A program made the translations under genes and the position numbers. Positions 42,061-52,203 of a stretch of DNA of 64,000 bases are shown piece after piece. Source of the stretch: Pseudomonas fluorescens (lineage in GTDB: Bacteria; Pseudomonadota; Gammaproteobacteria; Pseudomonadales; Pseudomonadaceae); the NCBI RefSeq assembly GCF_902498065.1, contig NZ_CABVIR010000008.1, forward strand, positions 1-64,000. The letters are read 5' to 3'. Each line of letters opens with the position of its first letter. Positions within the stretch are counted from its first letter, which is position 1. The notes beneath the pieces were generated by a model. It was not told the origin of the DNA. It saw only the letters and a program-made list of their open reading frames with translations, and made no database searches.

Positions 42061-42092
42061 AAAAATGCCCCATCTGACGATGGGGCATTTTT
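42061..42092 (-). terminator. pilA terminator
   Basis: AAAAATGCCCCATC pairs with GATGGGGCATTTTT across four bases, ending on the minus strand in a T-run just after the pilA stop. Confidence 0.85.
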
Positions 42093-42112
42093 CTGTTTAC
42101 ACGTCTGCAGCG

Positions 42113-42529
42113 TTACGTTGCAGAGGCCGTGCAGCCAGGTGGTGCGTAATCGGCAGTGACGCCGGTTGCGCATGACCAGCCCGTAGTCGCGCTACGAGTC
42201 AGCGTAATGGTTTTACCTGCCACAGGTGCGGGGGCCTTTTGCAGGGTACAAACAATGGTGCCGGCGCCGGATGCAACCGTTCCGGTGACCGAGATTGCGC
42301 AGTTCTGCGTAGTGGTTCCGGCACCTGCCAGTGTGGTGGGTTCTGCAGTGCCAGCATTCATCAGGTCTTCAAACGAAACCTTCAACGCTGCAATTTCCGC
42401 CAACCCGGCCGTCACTTTCGCCCGGGCCTGATACTTCGAGTAAGCCGGCAACGCAAACGTCGCCAGAATCCCGATGATCGCCACCACGATCAACAGTTCG
42501 ATCAGCGTAAAACCTTTCTGAGTATTCAT
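42113..42529 (-). CDS. pilA: type IV major pilin
   Basis: This 138-residue type IVa prepilin has the short basic leader MNTQKG, cleaved before F7 by PilD, followed by the hydrophobic helix [24 protein letters not shown] with E5 of the mature chain (E11). Four cysteines in the C-terminal half could form the disulfide loop. The start at 42529 was chosen by the leader; an upstream in-frame start adds a sequence unlike any prepilin. It is divergent from pilBCD and has its own sigma-54-type promoter. Confidence 0.95.
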   Translation of the reverse strand: MNTQKGFTLIELLIVVAIIGILATFALPAYSKYQARAKVTAGLAEIAALKVSFEDLMNAGTAEPTTLAGAGTTTQNCAISVTGTVASGAGTIVCTLQKAPAPVAGKTITLTRSATTGWSCATGVTADYAPPGCTASAT

Positions 42530-42578
42530 AGACAAGCTCCATGCATGAGTCGAAATCTCATGATCTGAATTAGCCACA

Positions 42579-42593
42579 GCACAGCCCGTGCCA
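42579..42593 (-). promoter_or_regulatory. sigma-54 promoter of pilA
   Basis: The minus strand reads TGGCAC-GGGCT-GTGC, one mismatch from TGGCAC-N5-TTGC, with GG/GC spacing correct and a start near 42567. pilA transcription by RpoN with PilSR is known in P. aeruginosa. Confidence 0.75.
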
Positions 42594-42666
42594 AGCCCGC
42601 CGCCCCCTGTTAACGGGGCGCGAGAACAATGCGATGCCTCTTCCAGCCCCCAGGATCCGCACTAAC

Positions 42667-42681
42667 TGACACTTTTTGTCA
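42667..42681. promoter_or_regulatory. candidate PilR-type site
   Basis: TGACA-CTTTT-TGTCA is a perfect five-base inverted repeat about 107 bases upstream of the predicted pilA start. PilR sites contain GTGTC-type cores, so this fits in place and content but is unproven. It also lies about 80 bases before pilB. Confidence 0.35.
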
Positions 42682-42754
42682 CCAGAGCAGCGCTGGTTTG
42701 GTTCCACCGGTTGACTAGGCTATAAGTCATGAACTGTCTGCGTCCGGTATCCCC

Positions 42755-44455
42755 ATGAATGACATCGCCCTTAGCGGTCTGGCCAAGCAATTGGTCCTGG
42801 CCGAACTGCTCACTGACAAAAGCGCGCAACAGGCGTATCAGCAAGCCCAACGCCAGAAACTCTCCCTGGTCAGTTATCTGGTGCAGAACAAACTGGTGAA
42901 AAGCCGTCAGGTCGCCGAGATCGCCTCCGAGCATTTCGGCATGGCGCTGCTAGACCTCCACTGCCTGGACAAAGAGTCCCAACCCAAAGGGCTGGTCAGC
43001 GAAAAACTGGTTCGCCAGCACCAAGCCCTGCCCCTCTGGCGGCGCGGCAACAAGTTGTTCGTGGGGGTTTCCGACCCGACCAATCACCAGGCCATCAACG
43101 ACATCCAGTTCAGCACCGGGCTGAGTACGGAAGCCATCCTGGTGGAGGACGACAAGCTCAGCGACGCCATCGACAAGTTCTTCGACAACCATGCCACCGG
43201 GCTGGAAGACATGCCCGACGTCGACCTCGATGGCGTGGACATTGAGTCGATCAATGACCACGACCAGGACGCCATCGCCGGACAGGATGCCGACGACGCG
43301 CCGGTGGTGCGATTCGTCCACAAGATGCTGCTCGACGCGATCAGGAGTGGTTCTTCCGACCTGCATTTCGAGCCCTACGAAAAAACCTACCGCGTACGCA
43401 TGCGCACCGACGGCATGCTGCGTGAAGTCGCCAAGCCGCCGGTTCAACTGGCCAACCGCATCGCCGCCCGCCTGAAAGTCATGGCCAGTCTTGACATCTC
43501 CGAGCGGCGCAAACCCCAGGACGGGCGGATCAAGATGCGCCTGTCGAAGAGCAAGTCCATCGACTTCCGGGTCAATACCCTGCCGACCCTGTGGGGCGAG
43601 AAAGTGGTGATCCGGATCCTTGATCCATCGAGCGCGCAAATGGGCATCGACGCCCTCGGCTACGAGCCGGACCAGAAAGACCTGTACATGGCCGCGCTGA
43701 AGCAGCCGCAGGGGATGATTCTGGTGACCGGCCCCACCGGTTCGGGCAAGACCGTGTCGCTCTATACCGGGCTGAATATCCTCAACACCGTGGACATCAA
43801 CATCTCCACCGCCGAAGACCCGGTGGAGATCAACATGGAAGGCATCAACCAGGTCAACGTCAATCCCAAGCAGGGACTGGGTTTTGCCCAGGCGCTGCGC
43901 TCGTTCCTGCGCCAGGACCCGGACGTGATCATGGTCGGCGAGATCCGCGACCTGGAAACCGCCGAGATCGCCATCAAGGCCGCCCAGACCGGGCACCTGG
44001 TGCTCTCGACCCTGCACACCAACAGCGCCGCAGAAACCCTGACCCGCCTGCACAACATGGGCATTCAGGGGTTCAACATCGCGACGTCGGTCAGCCTGAT
44101 CATCGCCCAGCGCCTGGCGCGCAAACTGTGCAGCCATTGCAAGAAGCCCATCGACATTCCCCGCGAGGCATTGATCAAGGAAGGCTTCCCCGAGGAACGC
44201 ATTGGCACGTTCACGATCTATGAGCCGGTCGGTTGCGATCAGTGCAACGGCGGCTACAAGGGGCGCGTGGGGATTTATGAAGTGGTGAAGAACACACCAG
44301 ACCTGCAACGGCTGATCATGGCCGAAGGCAACTCGCTGGAAATCGATATTCAAATGCGCAAGGACGGCTTCAACGACCTGCGCACTTCCGGGCTGATCAA
44401 GGCCATGCAAGGCATCACCAGCCTTGAGGAAATCAACCGGGTCACCAAGGACTGA
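42755..44455 (+). CDS. pilB: type IV pilus extension ATPase
   Basis: PilB powers pilus assembly. The 566-residue GspE-family ATPase has the N-terminal MshEN/GSPII_E domain (1-150), Walker A GPTGSGKTVSLYTG (near 325), Asp and His boxes, Walker B DPDVIMVGEIRDLETAEIA and a four-cysteine zinc site (CSHCKK ... CDQCNGGYKGR). pilC begins two bases later. Confidence 0.97.
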   Translation: MNDIALSGLAKQLVLAELLTDKSAQQAYQQAQRQKLSLVSYLVQNKLVKSRQVAEIASEHFGMALLDLHCLDKESQPKGLVSEKLVRQHQALPLWRRGNKLFVGVSDPTNHQAINDIQFSTGLSTEAILVEDDKLSDAIDKFFDNHATGLEDMPDVDLDGVDIESINDHDQDAIAGQDADDAPVVRFVHKMLLDAIRSGSSDLHFEPYEKTYRVRMRTDGMLREVAKPPVQLANRIAARLKVMASLDISERRKPQDGRIKMRLSKSKSIDFRVNTLPTLWGEKVVIRILDPSSAQMGIDALGYEPDQKDLYMAALKQPQGMILVTGPTGSGKTVSLYTGLNILNTVDINISTAEDPVEINMEGINQVNVNPKQGLGFAQALRSFLRQDPDVIMVGEIRDLETAEIAIKAAQTGHLVLSTLHTNSAAETLTRLHNMGIQGFNIATSVSLIIAQRLARKLCSHCKKPIDIPREALIKEGFPEERIGTFTIYEPVGCDQCNGGYKGRVGIYEVVKNTPDLQRLIMAEGNSLEIDIQMRKDGFNDLRTSGLIKAMQGITSLEEINRVTKD

Positions 44456-44457
44456 AC

Positions 44458-45675
44458 ATGGCGGTCAAAGCAGCAAAAATCAGTGTGTATACCTGGGAAG
44501 GCACCGACAAAAAAGGCACGAAAATCACCGGCGAACTCAGCGGGCAGAATCCGGCCTTGATCAAGGCGCAACTGCGCAAGCAAGGCATCAACCCTGGCAA
44601 GGTGCGCAAGAAATCCGCCTCGATTTTCAGCCTCGGCCAACGCATCAAGGCGCATGACATTGCCCTGTTCACCCGGCAGATGGCGACCATGATGAAAGCG
44701 GGGGTGCCGCTGTTGCAGTCATTCGACATCATTGGCGAAGGCTTCGATAACCCGGCCATGCGCAAACTGGTGGACGAGGTGAAACAGGAAGTCGCTGCGG
44801 GTAACAGCTTCGCGGCGGCCCTGCGCAAAAAGCCGCAGTATTTTGATGAGCTCTACTGCAACCTGGTGGATGCCGGCGAACAGGCCGGTGCGCTGGATAC
44901 CCTGTTGGAGCGGGTCGCGACCTACAAGGAAAAGAGCGAAAGCCTCAAGGCCAAGATCAAGAAAGCCATGACGTACCCGCTGGCCGTGGTGTTCGTCGCG
45001 ATCATCGTCACCGGGATTCTGCTGGTCAAGGTGGTGCCGCAGTTCGAGTCGGTGTTCAAAGGATTCGGTGCCGAATTGCCGGCGTTCACGGTGATGGTCA
45101 TCGGCCTCTCGCAGTTCATGCAGGATTGGTGGTGGCTGATGCTTGGCGGGCTGATTGCGGCGATATTCGGTGTGCGCCATGCCTTCAGGACATCGCAAGG
45201 CTTTCGGGACCGGACCGACACCTGGCTGCTGAAACTGCCGTTGATTGGCACGTTGATGTACAAGTCCGCCGTGGCCCGTTACGCCCGAACATTGTCGACC
45301 ACCTTTGCCGCTGGCGTGCCGCTGGTCGAGGCGCTGGAATCGGTGGCGGGCGCGACGGGCAACATCGTGTTCAAACGTGCGGTACTGCGCATCAAGCAGG
45401 ATGTGTCGACGGGGATGCAGCTGAACTTCTCCATGCGCACCTCCGGCATCTTTCCGAACATGGCGATTCAGATGACCGCCATTGGTGAAGAGTCCGGCGC
45501 ACTGGATGACATGCTCGACAAGGTCGCGAGTTTCTACGAGGCCGAAGTCGACAACATGGTCGATAACCTCACCAGTCTGATGGAACCGTTCATCATGGTG
45601 GTGCTGGGTGTTATCGTCGGCGGTCTGGTGGTTGCGATGTACCTGCCCATCTTCCAACTCGGCAATGCGATCTGA
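44458..45675 (+). CDS. pilC: type IV pilus inner-membrane platform protein
   Basis: This 405-residue GspF-family protein has two repeated cytosolic helical domains and three membrane helices (about 175-200, 220-245 and 375-400). Typical segments are FTRQMATMMKAGVPLLQSFDI and, in the repeat, YARTLSTTFAAGVPLVEALES. It connects PilB to the growing pilus. It is coupled to pilB and is followed by pilD after one base. Confidence 0.97.
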   Translation: MAVKAAKISVYTWEGTDKKGTKITGELSGQNPALIKAQLRKQGINPGKVRKKSASIFSLGQRIKAHDIALFTRQMATMMKAGVPLLQSFDIIGEGFDNPAMRKLVDEVKQEVAAGNSFAAALRKKPQYFDELYCNLVDAGEQAGALDTLLERVATYKEKSESLKAKIKKAMTYPLAVVFVAIIVTGILLVKVVPQFESVFKGFGAELPAFTVMVIGLSQFMQDWWWLMLGGLIAAIFGVRHAFRTSQGFRDRTDTWLLKLPLIGTLMYKSAVARYARTLSTTFAAGVPLVEALESVAGATGNIVFKRAVLRIKQDVSTGMQLNFSMRTSGIFPNMAIQMTAIGEESGALDDMLDKVASFYEAEVDNMVDNLTSLMEPFIMVVLGVIVGGLVVAMYLPIFQLGNAI

Positions 45676-45676
45676 C

Positions 45677-46549
45677 ATGCCCTTGAACGAAATTCTGACT
45701 GTGTACCCGCTGGCGTTTGTCCTCCTTGCCCTGGTGGTCGGTTTGCTGGTCGGCAGCTTTCTCAACGTGGTGATCTGGCGCCTGCCGAAAATGCTCGCGC
45801 GCGAATGGCGACTGCAGGCCTACGACATTCTGGGCCTGCCAGGCGAAACGCCGCAGCCGACCTACAACCTGATGCTGCCCCACTCCCAATGCCCGCACTG
45901 TGGGCACCGGATCCGCGCCTGGGAAAACATTCCGCTGCTCAGTTATGTGTTTTTACGTGGGCGATGCTCAAGCTGCGCAACGCCCATCAGCAAACGCTAC
46001 CCATTGACTGAACTGGCCTGCGGCCTGCTGTCCGCGTTCATCGCCTGGCATTTCGGTTTAGGGTGGCAGGCCACGACGGTGCTGGTGTTGAGCTGGGGCC
46101 TGTTGACGATGAGCCTGATCGACGCCGAGCATCAACTGTTGCCGGATGTACTGGTGCTGCCGCTGCTGTGGCTGGGACTGATCGTCAACAGCTTCGAGTT
46201 GTTCGTGCCGTTGACTGAGGCACTGTGGGGCGCCATTGCGGGCTACATGGTGCTGTGGTCGGTGTTCTGGCTGTTCAAGCTGATCACCGGCAAGGATGGC
46301 ATCGGCCACGGCGATTTCAAGCTGCTGGCCATGCTGGGCGCCTGGGGCGGCTGGCAGATTTTGCCGCTGACCATTTTGTTGTCGTCCATGGTGGGCGCGA
46401 TTATCGGCGTGATTTTGCTGCGCCTGCGCAACGCGAAAACCTCGACGCCAATTCCCTTCGGTCCCTATCTGGCGATTGCCGGCTGGATTGCATTGCTCTG
46501 GGGTGGTCAAATAACCGACTTCTATTGGCAGTTTGTCGGTTTGAAATGA
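45677..46549 (+). CDS. pilD: prepilin peptidase/N-methyltransferase
   Basis: PilD cleaves and methylates prepilins and type II pseudopilins. The 290-residue membrane protein has the cytosolic zinc site of two C-x2-C pairs ([16 protein letters not shown]) and the paired catalytic aspartates in [12 protein letters not shown] and [14 protein letters not shown]. The start at 45677 gives the standard length. Its end overlaps coaE by four bases. Confidence 0.97.
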   Translation: MPLNEILTVYPLAFVLLALVVGLLVGSFLNVVIWRLPKMLAREWRLQAYDILGLPGETPQPTYNLMLPHSQCPHCGHRIRAWENIPLLSYVFLRGRCSSCATPISKRYPLTELACGLLSAFIAWHFGLGWQATTVLVLSWGLLTMSLIDAEHQLLPDVLVLPLLWLGLIVNSFELFVPLTEALWGAIAGYMVLWSVFWLFKLITGKDGIGHGDFKLLAMLGAWGGWQILPLTILLSSMVGAIIGVILLRLRNAKTSTPIPFGPYLAIAGWIALLWGGQITDFYWQFVGLK

Positions 46550-47169
46550 ATACCCCTGTGGAAAAACCCTGGATTCTCGGCCTGACCGGTGGCATCGGCA
46601 GCGGCAAAAGCGCGGCCGCCCAGCATTTTATCGACCTGGGCGTGCATGTGGTCGATGCCGATCATGCGGCGCGCTGGGTGGTGGAGCCGGGGCGCCCGGC
46701 GCTGGCCCGGATCGCTGAACATTTTGGCCCCGGCGTGCTGCAAGCCGACGGTCAACTGGATCGTGCGGCGTTGCGCAAACTGATCTTCGAAGTGCCTGAG
46801 CAACGCCTCTGGCTCGAGGCGCTTTTGCATCCGCTGATCGCCAAGGAAATCGCCGATCACTTGGGCAAGGCACAATCGCCTTATGCGATTCTGGTTTCGC
46901 CGTTGCTGATCGAGTCCGGGCAGTACGCCATGACCCAGCGCGTGCTGGTGATCGATGCGCCCGAACAGTTACAGATCGAACGCACCCTGCAGCGTGACCA
47001 GACCAGCGAACAACAGGTCCAGGCGATCCTCAAGGCGCAATCCAGCCGCCAGGATCGTCTGAGCCATGCCGACGATGTGGTGGTCAACGACCGCGACCTC
47101 GCCTGGCTGCACAGCGAGGTCGAACGCCTGCATCACTTTTACCTTACATTGCGTGGAGGCCAGTCATGA
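46546..47169 (+). CDS. coaE: dephospho-CoA kinase
   Basis: CoaE performs the last step of coenzyme A synthesis. The 207-residue P-loop kinase begins with [11 protein letters not shown] and has the [13 protein letters not shown] and SPLLIESG segments. It overlaps pilD and yacG by four bases each, a classic gamma-proteobacterial order. It works downstream of panBCD, which are also in this window. Confidence 0.97.
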   Translation: MNTPVEKPWILGLTGGIGSGKSAAAQHFIDLGVHVVDADHAARWVVEPGRPALARIAEHFGPGVLQADGQLDRAALRKLIFEVPEQRLWLEALLHPLIAKEIADHLGKAQSPYAILVSPLLIESGQYAMTQRVLVIDAPEQLQIERTLQRDQTSEQQVQAILKAQSSRQDRLSHADDVVVNDRDLAWLHSEVERLHHFYLTLRGGQS

Positions 47170-47366
47170 GCCAAACCCCAACCGTCGAATGCCCCACCTG
47201 CGGCGCCCCTGTCGAATGGACCCCGGAAAGCACATTCCGGCCGTTCTGTTCGGACCGCTGCAAACTGATCGACCTGGGCGCCTGGGCGTCGGAAGAACAC
47301 AAGATTCCGGTGGCCCCCGATGCCGAGGACGAGTTGTTCAGCGGCGATTTCGACCCACGTCACTGA
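47166..47366 (+). CDS. yacG: DNA gyrase inhibitor YacG
   Basis: YacG is a small zinc protein that binds GyrB and inhibits gyrase in E. coli. The 66-residue chain has [10 protein letters not shown] and [14 protein letters not shown], giving the C-x2-C and C-x3-C zinc ligands. It is coupled to coaE. Confidence 0.95.
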   Translation: MSQTPTVECPTCGAPVEWTPESTFRPFCSDRCKLIDLGAWASEEHKIPVAPDAEDELFSGDFDPRH

Positions 47367-47376
47367 CGTCCGGCGT

Positions 47377-47592
47377 TCAAGGCCGCATGAAGCCATAGTC
47401 CTGACCGTCATCGAGGTTCTCGGCGAGAAACTGCAACTCATCGGCCAGATCCTCGACACTGCGCACAGCCTTGCTCTGCTGCACCACCGCGCTGAGCAAG
47501 GCGCGCAGGCTCAACCCCGGATCAAACCCGACTTCCTGCGCTGCATCCAGACTGTGGCGCAACTCCTGCCTTGCCCATTCGTAGACACTCAT
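47377..47592 (-). CDS. conserved small protein downstream of yacG
   Basis: This 71-residue acidic helical protein (MSVYEWARQELRHSLDAAQEVGFDPG...) has no signal or membrane part. It occurs at the same place in other pseudomonads and has no function known to me. The ATG at 47592 is preceded by CAGGAGC; a longer frame from 47622 lacks such a site. It converges on yacG, ten bases away, and lies about 60 bases after the CbiM-like gene on the same strand. Confidence 0.75.
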   Translation of the reverse strand: MSVYEWARQELRHSLDAAQEVGFDPGLSLRALLSAVVQQSKAVRSVEDLADELQFLAENLDDGQDYGFMRP

Positions 47593-47655
47593 TTCGATGC
47601 TCCTGAAGGTTTTGCGGAGCATGGATTCGTCGCCGTTTTTTGGATTTGATGTGGA

Positions 47656-48345
47656 TCAAGATTTCGGATCGTCGTCCTTCCAGGGCGCCGAAAGGTAGCG
47701 TGTGCGGTTGAAGGTCTCCAGCCATTCCGGGCTGAACACCACCAGTGCGCTGACGACCATGCCGTTGATGAACGCTTCGGGAAAGATGATCAGCCACAGG
47801 TAACCGACAAAATCTTCCAGCCAATAGGGCATGACGAAAAGCTCGTTGAACCACAGCAACCACAGGGCCAGCAACAGGCACAGCAAGGCCGATAGCGCCG
47901 CGGCGAAGAAGCCGGAAACGAAGATGTAAACGAAGGGGTTTCGCGGTTGCGCGCGCTCCACGAGGATGGCGCAGCACTCGGTGACCAGCACGGGCAGCAG
48001 AATGAACAACGCACCGTTGACCCCGACGGCGGCGAGATCCTGGCGTCCGAGCAGGACCAGGCCGGTTTGGGCGACCAGGCCGCCGACGATTGCCAACGGC
48101 CAGTCCAGGAGCAGGGTCACGGCGGTCATGCCAATGAAGTGATAGGACACGCCGGTGTCGAAATCCCTTCGCACCAGCCACAGCATGAACAGTGCAAATA
48201 CGGTGCCGAACAACAGGTGCTGGCGGCGGCTGTCGCTGAAGAGTTCGACCCACGGGGCGCGCGCGATGGCCCAGATCAGCGCTGGGACGTAGATCAGCCA
48301 ACCGACGGTGAGGGTTTCGGGGGACAGCAGCTCGGCGCCGATCAT
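47656..48345 (-). CDS. CbiM-like energy-coupling-factor permease
   Basis: This 229-residue protein with six to seven membrane helices resembles the CbiM/NikM substrate-specific component (GVSYHFIGMTAVTLLLDWPLAIVGG...). The metal-binding N-terminal Met-His start of true CbiM is not present (it begins MIGAELLSPE). No CbiO, CbiQ or CbiN gene is near, so if it transports cobalt or nickel it must work alone or with distant partners. GGAG precedes the ATG. Confidence 0.75.
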   Translation of the reverse strand: MIGAELLSPETLTVGWLIYVPALIWAIARAPWVELFSDSRRQHLLFGTVFALFMLWLVRRDFDTGVSYHFIGMTAVTLLLDWPLAIVGGLVAQTGLVLLGRQDLAAVGVNGALFILLPVLVTECCAILVERAQPRNPFVYIFVSGFFAAALSALLCLLLALWLLWFNELFVMPYWLEDFVGYLWLIIFPEAFINGMVVSALVVFSPEWLETFNRTRYLSAPWKDDDPKS

Positions 48346-48809
48346 GGCTGGGCTTGCTCCTTTTTCTTTGCCGGGAGAGGACAGGCTCTCAGTCTACACC
48401 GCCGTTTGTGCGCCCTACGATTGGGGGCATATCCGTTTCTGCGGTAATGGCGCCTGACGGTCTCACAGGAAAAGCGAAAGCCGTACCATGATCCTCTGTG
48501 GGAGCGAGCCTGCTCGCGAAAAAAAGTCCGGACACCGCGTTCATTCAGACAGCCCGCGTTATCGTTGACGTCCATCGCTAGCAGGCTAGCTCCCACAGGG
48601 GAATGCGTACGCTTGAAGTGACACGCCACCTCGCGGTGCTGTGGCGGTAGTCGCCCCCTCGAGCGGCTAAGTGGAGGTTCTGCGCAGTAGGCAACCCGGC
48701 ATGGATGATTGTTACGTTTCCTGCAACGCTGAATCAGCCTCAGCCCCCTTTATCCATCACAGCCGAGGACTAAACTTCAAGCATCAAAACCAACACCGAG
48801 TCGACAAAA
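48346..48809. other. gene-free spacer with a REP pair
   Basis: Apart from the REP pair at 48497-48597 I find no gene here. A B12 riboswitch, which might be expected before a CbiM-like gene, is not recognisable. The last 60 bases probably hold the promoter of the DUF2790 gene. Confidence 0.5.
48497..48597. repeat. paired REP element (CbiM-like/DUF2790)
   Basis: TGTGGGAGCGAGCCTGCTCG (48497) faces GCTAGCAGGCTAGCTCCCACA (its first base is at 48577). The right arm is mutated (CTAGC for CTCGC), so this copy is degenerate. Confidence 0.85.
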
Positions 48810-49049
48810 ATGAAAACCCTGACCACCCTGTTTCTGACCCTGATCGCCACCTCAGCCATGGCCGCCAGCGAGCCCGCCGCCACCCCGTACGACCCCGCAC
48901 AACCGCTGGACATCGCCAAGGTGGTTTCCATCACCGACACCGCCACCTCGTGCGACGTCGTACCGGCAACCATGGTCTACATTGACCATCAGGGCCAGAC
49001 CCATAGCGTGACCTACTCAGTCATGGGCAATTGCACGAGCAGCCTGTAA
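48810..49049 (+). CDS. DUF2790 secreted protein
   Basis: This 79-residue protein has a signal peptide (MKTLTTLFLTLIATSAMA) and a DUF2790 domain (DIAKVVSITDTATSCDVVPATMVYIDHQGQ). Two cysteines in the mature form may pair. The family is largely confined to Pseudomonas and close relatives, often in multiple copies, and is of unknown function. Confidence 0.88.
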   Translation: MKTLTTLFLTLIATSAMAASEPAATPYDPAQPLDIAKVVSITDTATSCDVVPATMVYIDHQGQTHSVTYSVMGNCTSSL

Positions 49050-49067
49050 CACCGGGCAACCCGCGAC

Positions 49068-49715
49068 TCACACGATCAGCCGTTTCGCCTGCAACGCCAA
49101 ATCATGCAGGCCGGCCAAACGCGCCATGATCCGTTCGACCACCTCGACCCTGGCCACCGCACCGCTTTGCAATTCACCCATCGAGTGCAAAGCCACTCCA
49201 GCCTTTTCCAGCCCCAGACGGGTTGAACCGGATAACTGCTGAAGACCCTGGCGCGCCTGCTCCGCCGACTGTTCCAGCCCCGTGGCGATTTGCCGGATCT
49301 GCGCACTGGAGTCCGCGGCCTGACGCGAGAGATTGCGCACTTCATCGGCGACCACCGCAAACCCTCGGCCATGGTTGCCCGCCCTCGCCGCCTCGATGGC
49401 CGCGTTGAGCGCCAGCAGATTGGTCTGACGGGCAATGTCCTGAATGCTGCCGACAATCGCGCCGATGCGCATCGACTGACTGCCGAGTTCATCGAACACC
49501 TGATCCAGACGCTGCATGTAGAGGTTCAGATCCTCCAGCACACTGGCCGACGACTGCATGCTTTGCGCACTCGCCTTGACCCGATCGCCGGCCGTGCGCG
49601 CCAGTTGATTGGCAAAGCGCATGTCTTCCTCGGTTTGCAGCACCGACTCGGTCAATTGCTCCAGTTTGACCTGCAGGCCGATGGTGTACGGCGGTTGTTC
49701 TTTTTCAAGGCTCAT
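49068..49715 (-). CDS. short cytoplasmic methyl-accepting chemotaxis protein
   Basis: This 215-residue protein is only an MCP signalling hairpin. The tip [24 protein letters not shown] and [19 protein letters not shown] are intact. There is no membrane segment or periplasmic ligand domain, and the 60-residue N-terminus is helical. Its start overlaps the porin gene by four bases, so it is the last member of the benK-benE-porin operon. A link between aromatic-acid uptake and chemotaxis is inferred from position only. Confidence 0.88.
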   Translation of the reverse strand: MSLEKEQPPYTIGLQVKLEQLTESVLQTEEDMRFANQLARTAGDRVKASAQSMQSSASVLEDLNLYMQRLDQVFDELGSQSMRIGAIVGSIQDIARQTNLLALNAAIEAARAGNHGRGFAVVADEVRNLSRQAADSSAQIRQIATGLEQSAEQARQGLQQLSGSTRLGLEKAGVALHSMGELQSGAVARVEVVERIMARLAGLHDLALQAKRLIV

Positions 49716-50980
49716 AGCAGCGTCCAGGTGTAACTGAGGATCAGGCGGTTTTCGTCGATATCGCTGCGGTAGTTGGAACGGGCCATCACGTTGCGCACCC
49801 GAATCCCGAGGCCTTTGAGGCTGCCGCTTTGCAGCACGTAACCGAGGTCGAGATCCCGCTCGCGGTCCTTGCCCTCGAAGCCCTGCCCGGTGTCGACGTT
49901 ATTACCGGAGATGTAACGCACGGTGCTGGTCAGCCCAGGCACACCGAGCGCGGCGAAGTCGTAGTCGTAACGTGCCTGCCACGAGCGTTCGTCGGTGTAG
50001 GCGAACTCGTAGGTCGGCACCTCATTGCCCAGCGGCGAGATGTTGGCGAAGACGCGTGGGAATGCGCTGTCACCGAACATCCCCTGATACCCGACATAAA
50101 ACGTATGGCCACCGCGCTTGGCGGACAACAGCGAGAAGAACGCCTGGTTATCGATGTTGCCCAGCAGCTTCTTGCCGTCTTCGCGCGAATCGTAGTAACC
50201 CAGGTTCGCGCCCAGAATCCAGTCCCCCATCGGTTCGCTGTGCTTGAGACCGAGAAAGCGCTGGTTGTAGATATCTTCCAGTTGCCCGAACCAGGCACTG
50301 ACCGAACTGCGTTTATCGTTGAAGGCGTAATCGGCACCGGCGAAATTGAAGCCGTCACTGCTGACCTGACGTTGCGGCACGTGGCCGAGCATGGCCTGCA
50401 TCTTTTCGTCGCCGGCCTCGTTGCGCAGGCTGGTGGTATTCAAATGGCCACCCTGCAAGGTCAGGCCATTGATCTCATTGGAACTGATGCTTGCACCTTG
50501 ATAGCTGGGCGGCAGCAGGCGGATATCACTGAACGCCAGCACCGGCAGATTGGGTTGCAGCTCCCCGACCTTCAGCTCGGTTTTTGAAAAACGCACCTTC
50601 AGCGCCGCTTCGAGACGGCTGTAATCATTCGCCGCGCGCCCGTCATCTTTAACCGGCAGCAAACCGGTGTTCACCCGATCCGGGCTGCTGTCGAGCTTGA
50701 GGCCGAGCAGGCCGATCACATCCACACCGAATCCGACCGGCCCTTGGGTGTAACCGGATTTGACGTTGAGGATGAAGCCCTGTGCCCACTCTTCGGCCTT
50801 CGACTGTTTGTTGGCCCCGACGATGTCGGAGAAGTCCCGACTGAAGTAGTAATTGCGTGCTTGCAAGGTGGCCGTGGTGTCTTCGATAAAGCCACTCTCG
50901 GCCGCCATCGCGCTGGCGGAGAAACCCGAGACGACCGCCATGGACAACACTGACCCGGTTGTTGGAAAAATCTGTTTCAT
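49712..50980 (-). CDS. OprD-family outer-membrane porin (BenF-like)
   Basis: This 422-residue OprD-type beta-barrel has a signal peptide (about 27 residues, ending SAMAA). It begins with [21 protein letters not shown], typical of the family, and ends in an aromatic-rich strand (SYTWTLL). In pseudomonads an OprD-type porin, BenF, accompanies benK and benE and passes benzoate. Position suggests the same here; substrate is not readable. Confidence 0.9.
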   Translation of the reverse strand: MKQIFPTTGSVLSMAVVSGFSASAMAAESGFIEDTTATLQARNYYFSRDFSDIVGANKQSKAEEWAQGFILNVKSGYTQGPVGFGVDVIGLLGLKLDSSPDRVNTGLLPVKDDGRAANDYSRLEAALKVRFSKTELKVGELQPNLPVLAFSDIRLLPPSYQGASISSNEINGLTLQGGHLNTTSLRNEAGDEKMQAMLGHVPQRQVSSDGFNFAGADYAFNDKRSSVSAWFGQLEDIYNQRFLGLKHSEPMGDWILGANLGYYDSREDGKKLLGNIDNQAFFSLLSAKRGGHTFYVGYQGMFGDSAFPRVFANISPLGNEVPTYEFAYTDERSWQARYDYDFAALGVPGLTSTVRYISGNNVDTGQGFEGKDRERDLDLGYVLQSGSLKGLGIRVRNVMARSNYRSDIDENRLILSYTWTLL

Positions 50981-50997
50981 CGTTTGTTCTCTTATTT

Positions 50998-52203
50998 TTA
51001 TTGATCGACAGTTGGAAGAGCTTCAGCCGCCGCGCTTTCGCGACGGGCGTTTAACAACACATGGGTGACCATGCCGAAAATCAGTCCCCAAAAAGCCGCG
51101 GACAACCCCAACAACGACATGCCCGAGGCGGTGGTGAGAAAGGTCACCAACGCGGCTTCGCGATCAGTCGGCACCGCCATTGCGCCGGCTAGCGCTCCGG
51201 CAATCGCGGCGAACAGCGCCAGCCCGGCCAGCGCCGCGATCAGCTCTTTGGGGAACGCCGAAAACAGCGACACCAGGGTGGCGCCGAAGATGCCCAGCAC
51301 CAGGTAACACAGCCCACCGACCACCCCGGCCACGTAGCGCTTGCCGGGATTTTCATGGGCCTCGCGACCGGTACAAATGGCCGCGGTAATCGCCGCCAGA
51401 TTCAGCCCGTGGCAACCGAACGGCGCCAACAACGCCGTGCCCAGCGCGCTGCTGGCGATGATCGGGCCGGATGGCGTCGCGTAACCGCTGGCCCGAAGCA
51501 CCGCGATGCCGGGCACGAACTGACCGGTCAGCGCCACCATCACCAACGGCAAGGCGATGTTCAGCGTTGCACTCAGGCTGAACTCCGGCGTGATCCACAC
51601 CGGCGTGGCCAACCCGATCACCAGGGCTTCGCTGTGCAAGTCACCGGCGAGAAACGCCATCGAGCAGCCCACCAGCAGCACCATCAACACCGCATAACGC
51701 GGCATCAGCCGTTTGCAGATCAGGTACGTGGCAAACATCGCCAGCACCAGCCACGGTTTGCCCTGCAACGAGACAAACAACCCGGTGCCGAAACTGAACA
51801 AAATCCCCGCCAGCATCGCCGCCGCTATCGCCGCCGGCAGTTTGCCGATGATCCGGTCAAACGCCCCCGACACCCCGACCAGGAAAATGATCAGGCTGCT
51901 GACCAGGTACGCGCCCACCGCCTCCGGCATCGAGATCCCCGGTAACAACGCCACCAGCAGCGCCGAGCCCGGCGCCGACCACGCGATGATCACCGGCACG
52001 CGGTAACGCAGGCTCAAACCGATGCCGAGCACCGCGCTGCCGATGGAAATCGCCCAGACCCACGACGACAGCACTTCCCGCGACAGGTGCGCGGTCTCGG
52101 CCGCCTGGAAAATAATCACCAACGGGCCGGCGTAGGAAATCACCGTGGCGATAAATCCGGCGACGGCCGCCGACAGGGAAAAATCCCGGACAAACGCTTT
52201 CAC
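50998..52203 (-). CDS. benE: benzoate/H+ symporter BenE
   Basis: This 401-residue membrane protein of the BenE family has about twelve helices. A recognisable core is [34 protein letters not shown]. It is thought to import benzoate with protons. It overlaps the benK stop by four bases. Confidence 0.92.
   Translation of the reverse strand: MKAFVRDFSLSAAVAGFIATVISYAGPLVIIFQAAETAHLSREVLSSWVWAISIGSAVLGIGLSLRYRVPVIIAWSAPGSALLVALLPGISMPEAVGAYLVSSLIIFLVGVSGAFDRIIGKLPAAIAAAMLAGILFSFGTGLFVSLQGKPWLVLAMFATYLICKRLMPRYAVLMVLLVGCSMAFLAGDLHSEALVIGLATPVWITPEFSLSATLNIALPLVMVALTGQFVPGIAVLRASGYATPSGPIIASSALGTALLAPFGCHGLNLAAITAAICTGREAHENPGKRYVAGVVGGLCYLVLGIFGATLVSLFSAFPKELIAALAGLALFAAIAGALAGAMAVPTDREAALVTFLTTASGMSLLGLSAAFWGLIFGMVTHVLLNARRESAAAEALPTVDQ

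Noticed and set aside
42530-42577. 16-residue N-terminal extension of pilA
   Set aside because: It overlaps the sigma-54 promoter and would spoil the prepilin leader.
48346-48809. possible cobalamin riboswitch before the CbiM-like gene
   Set aside because: No B12-box-like core or paired architecture could be recognised.
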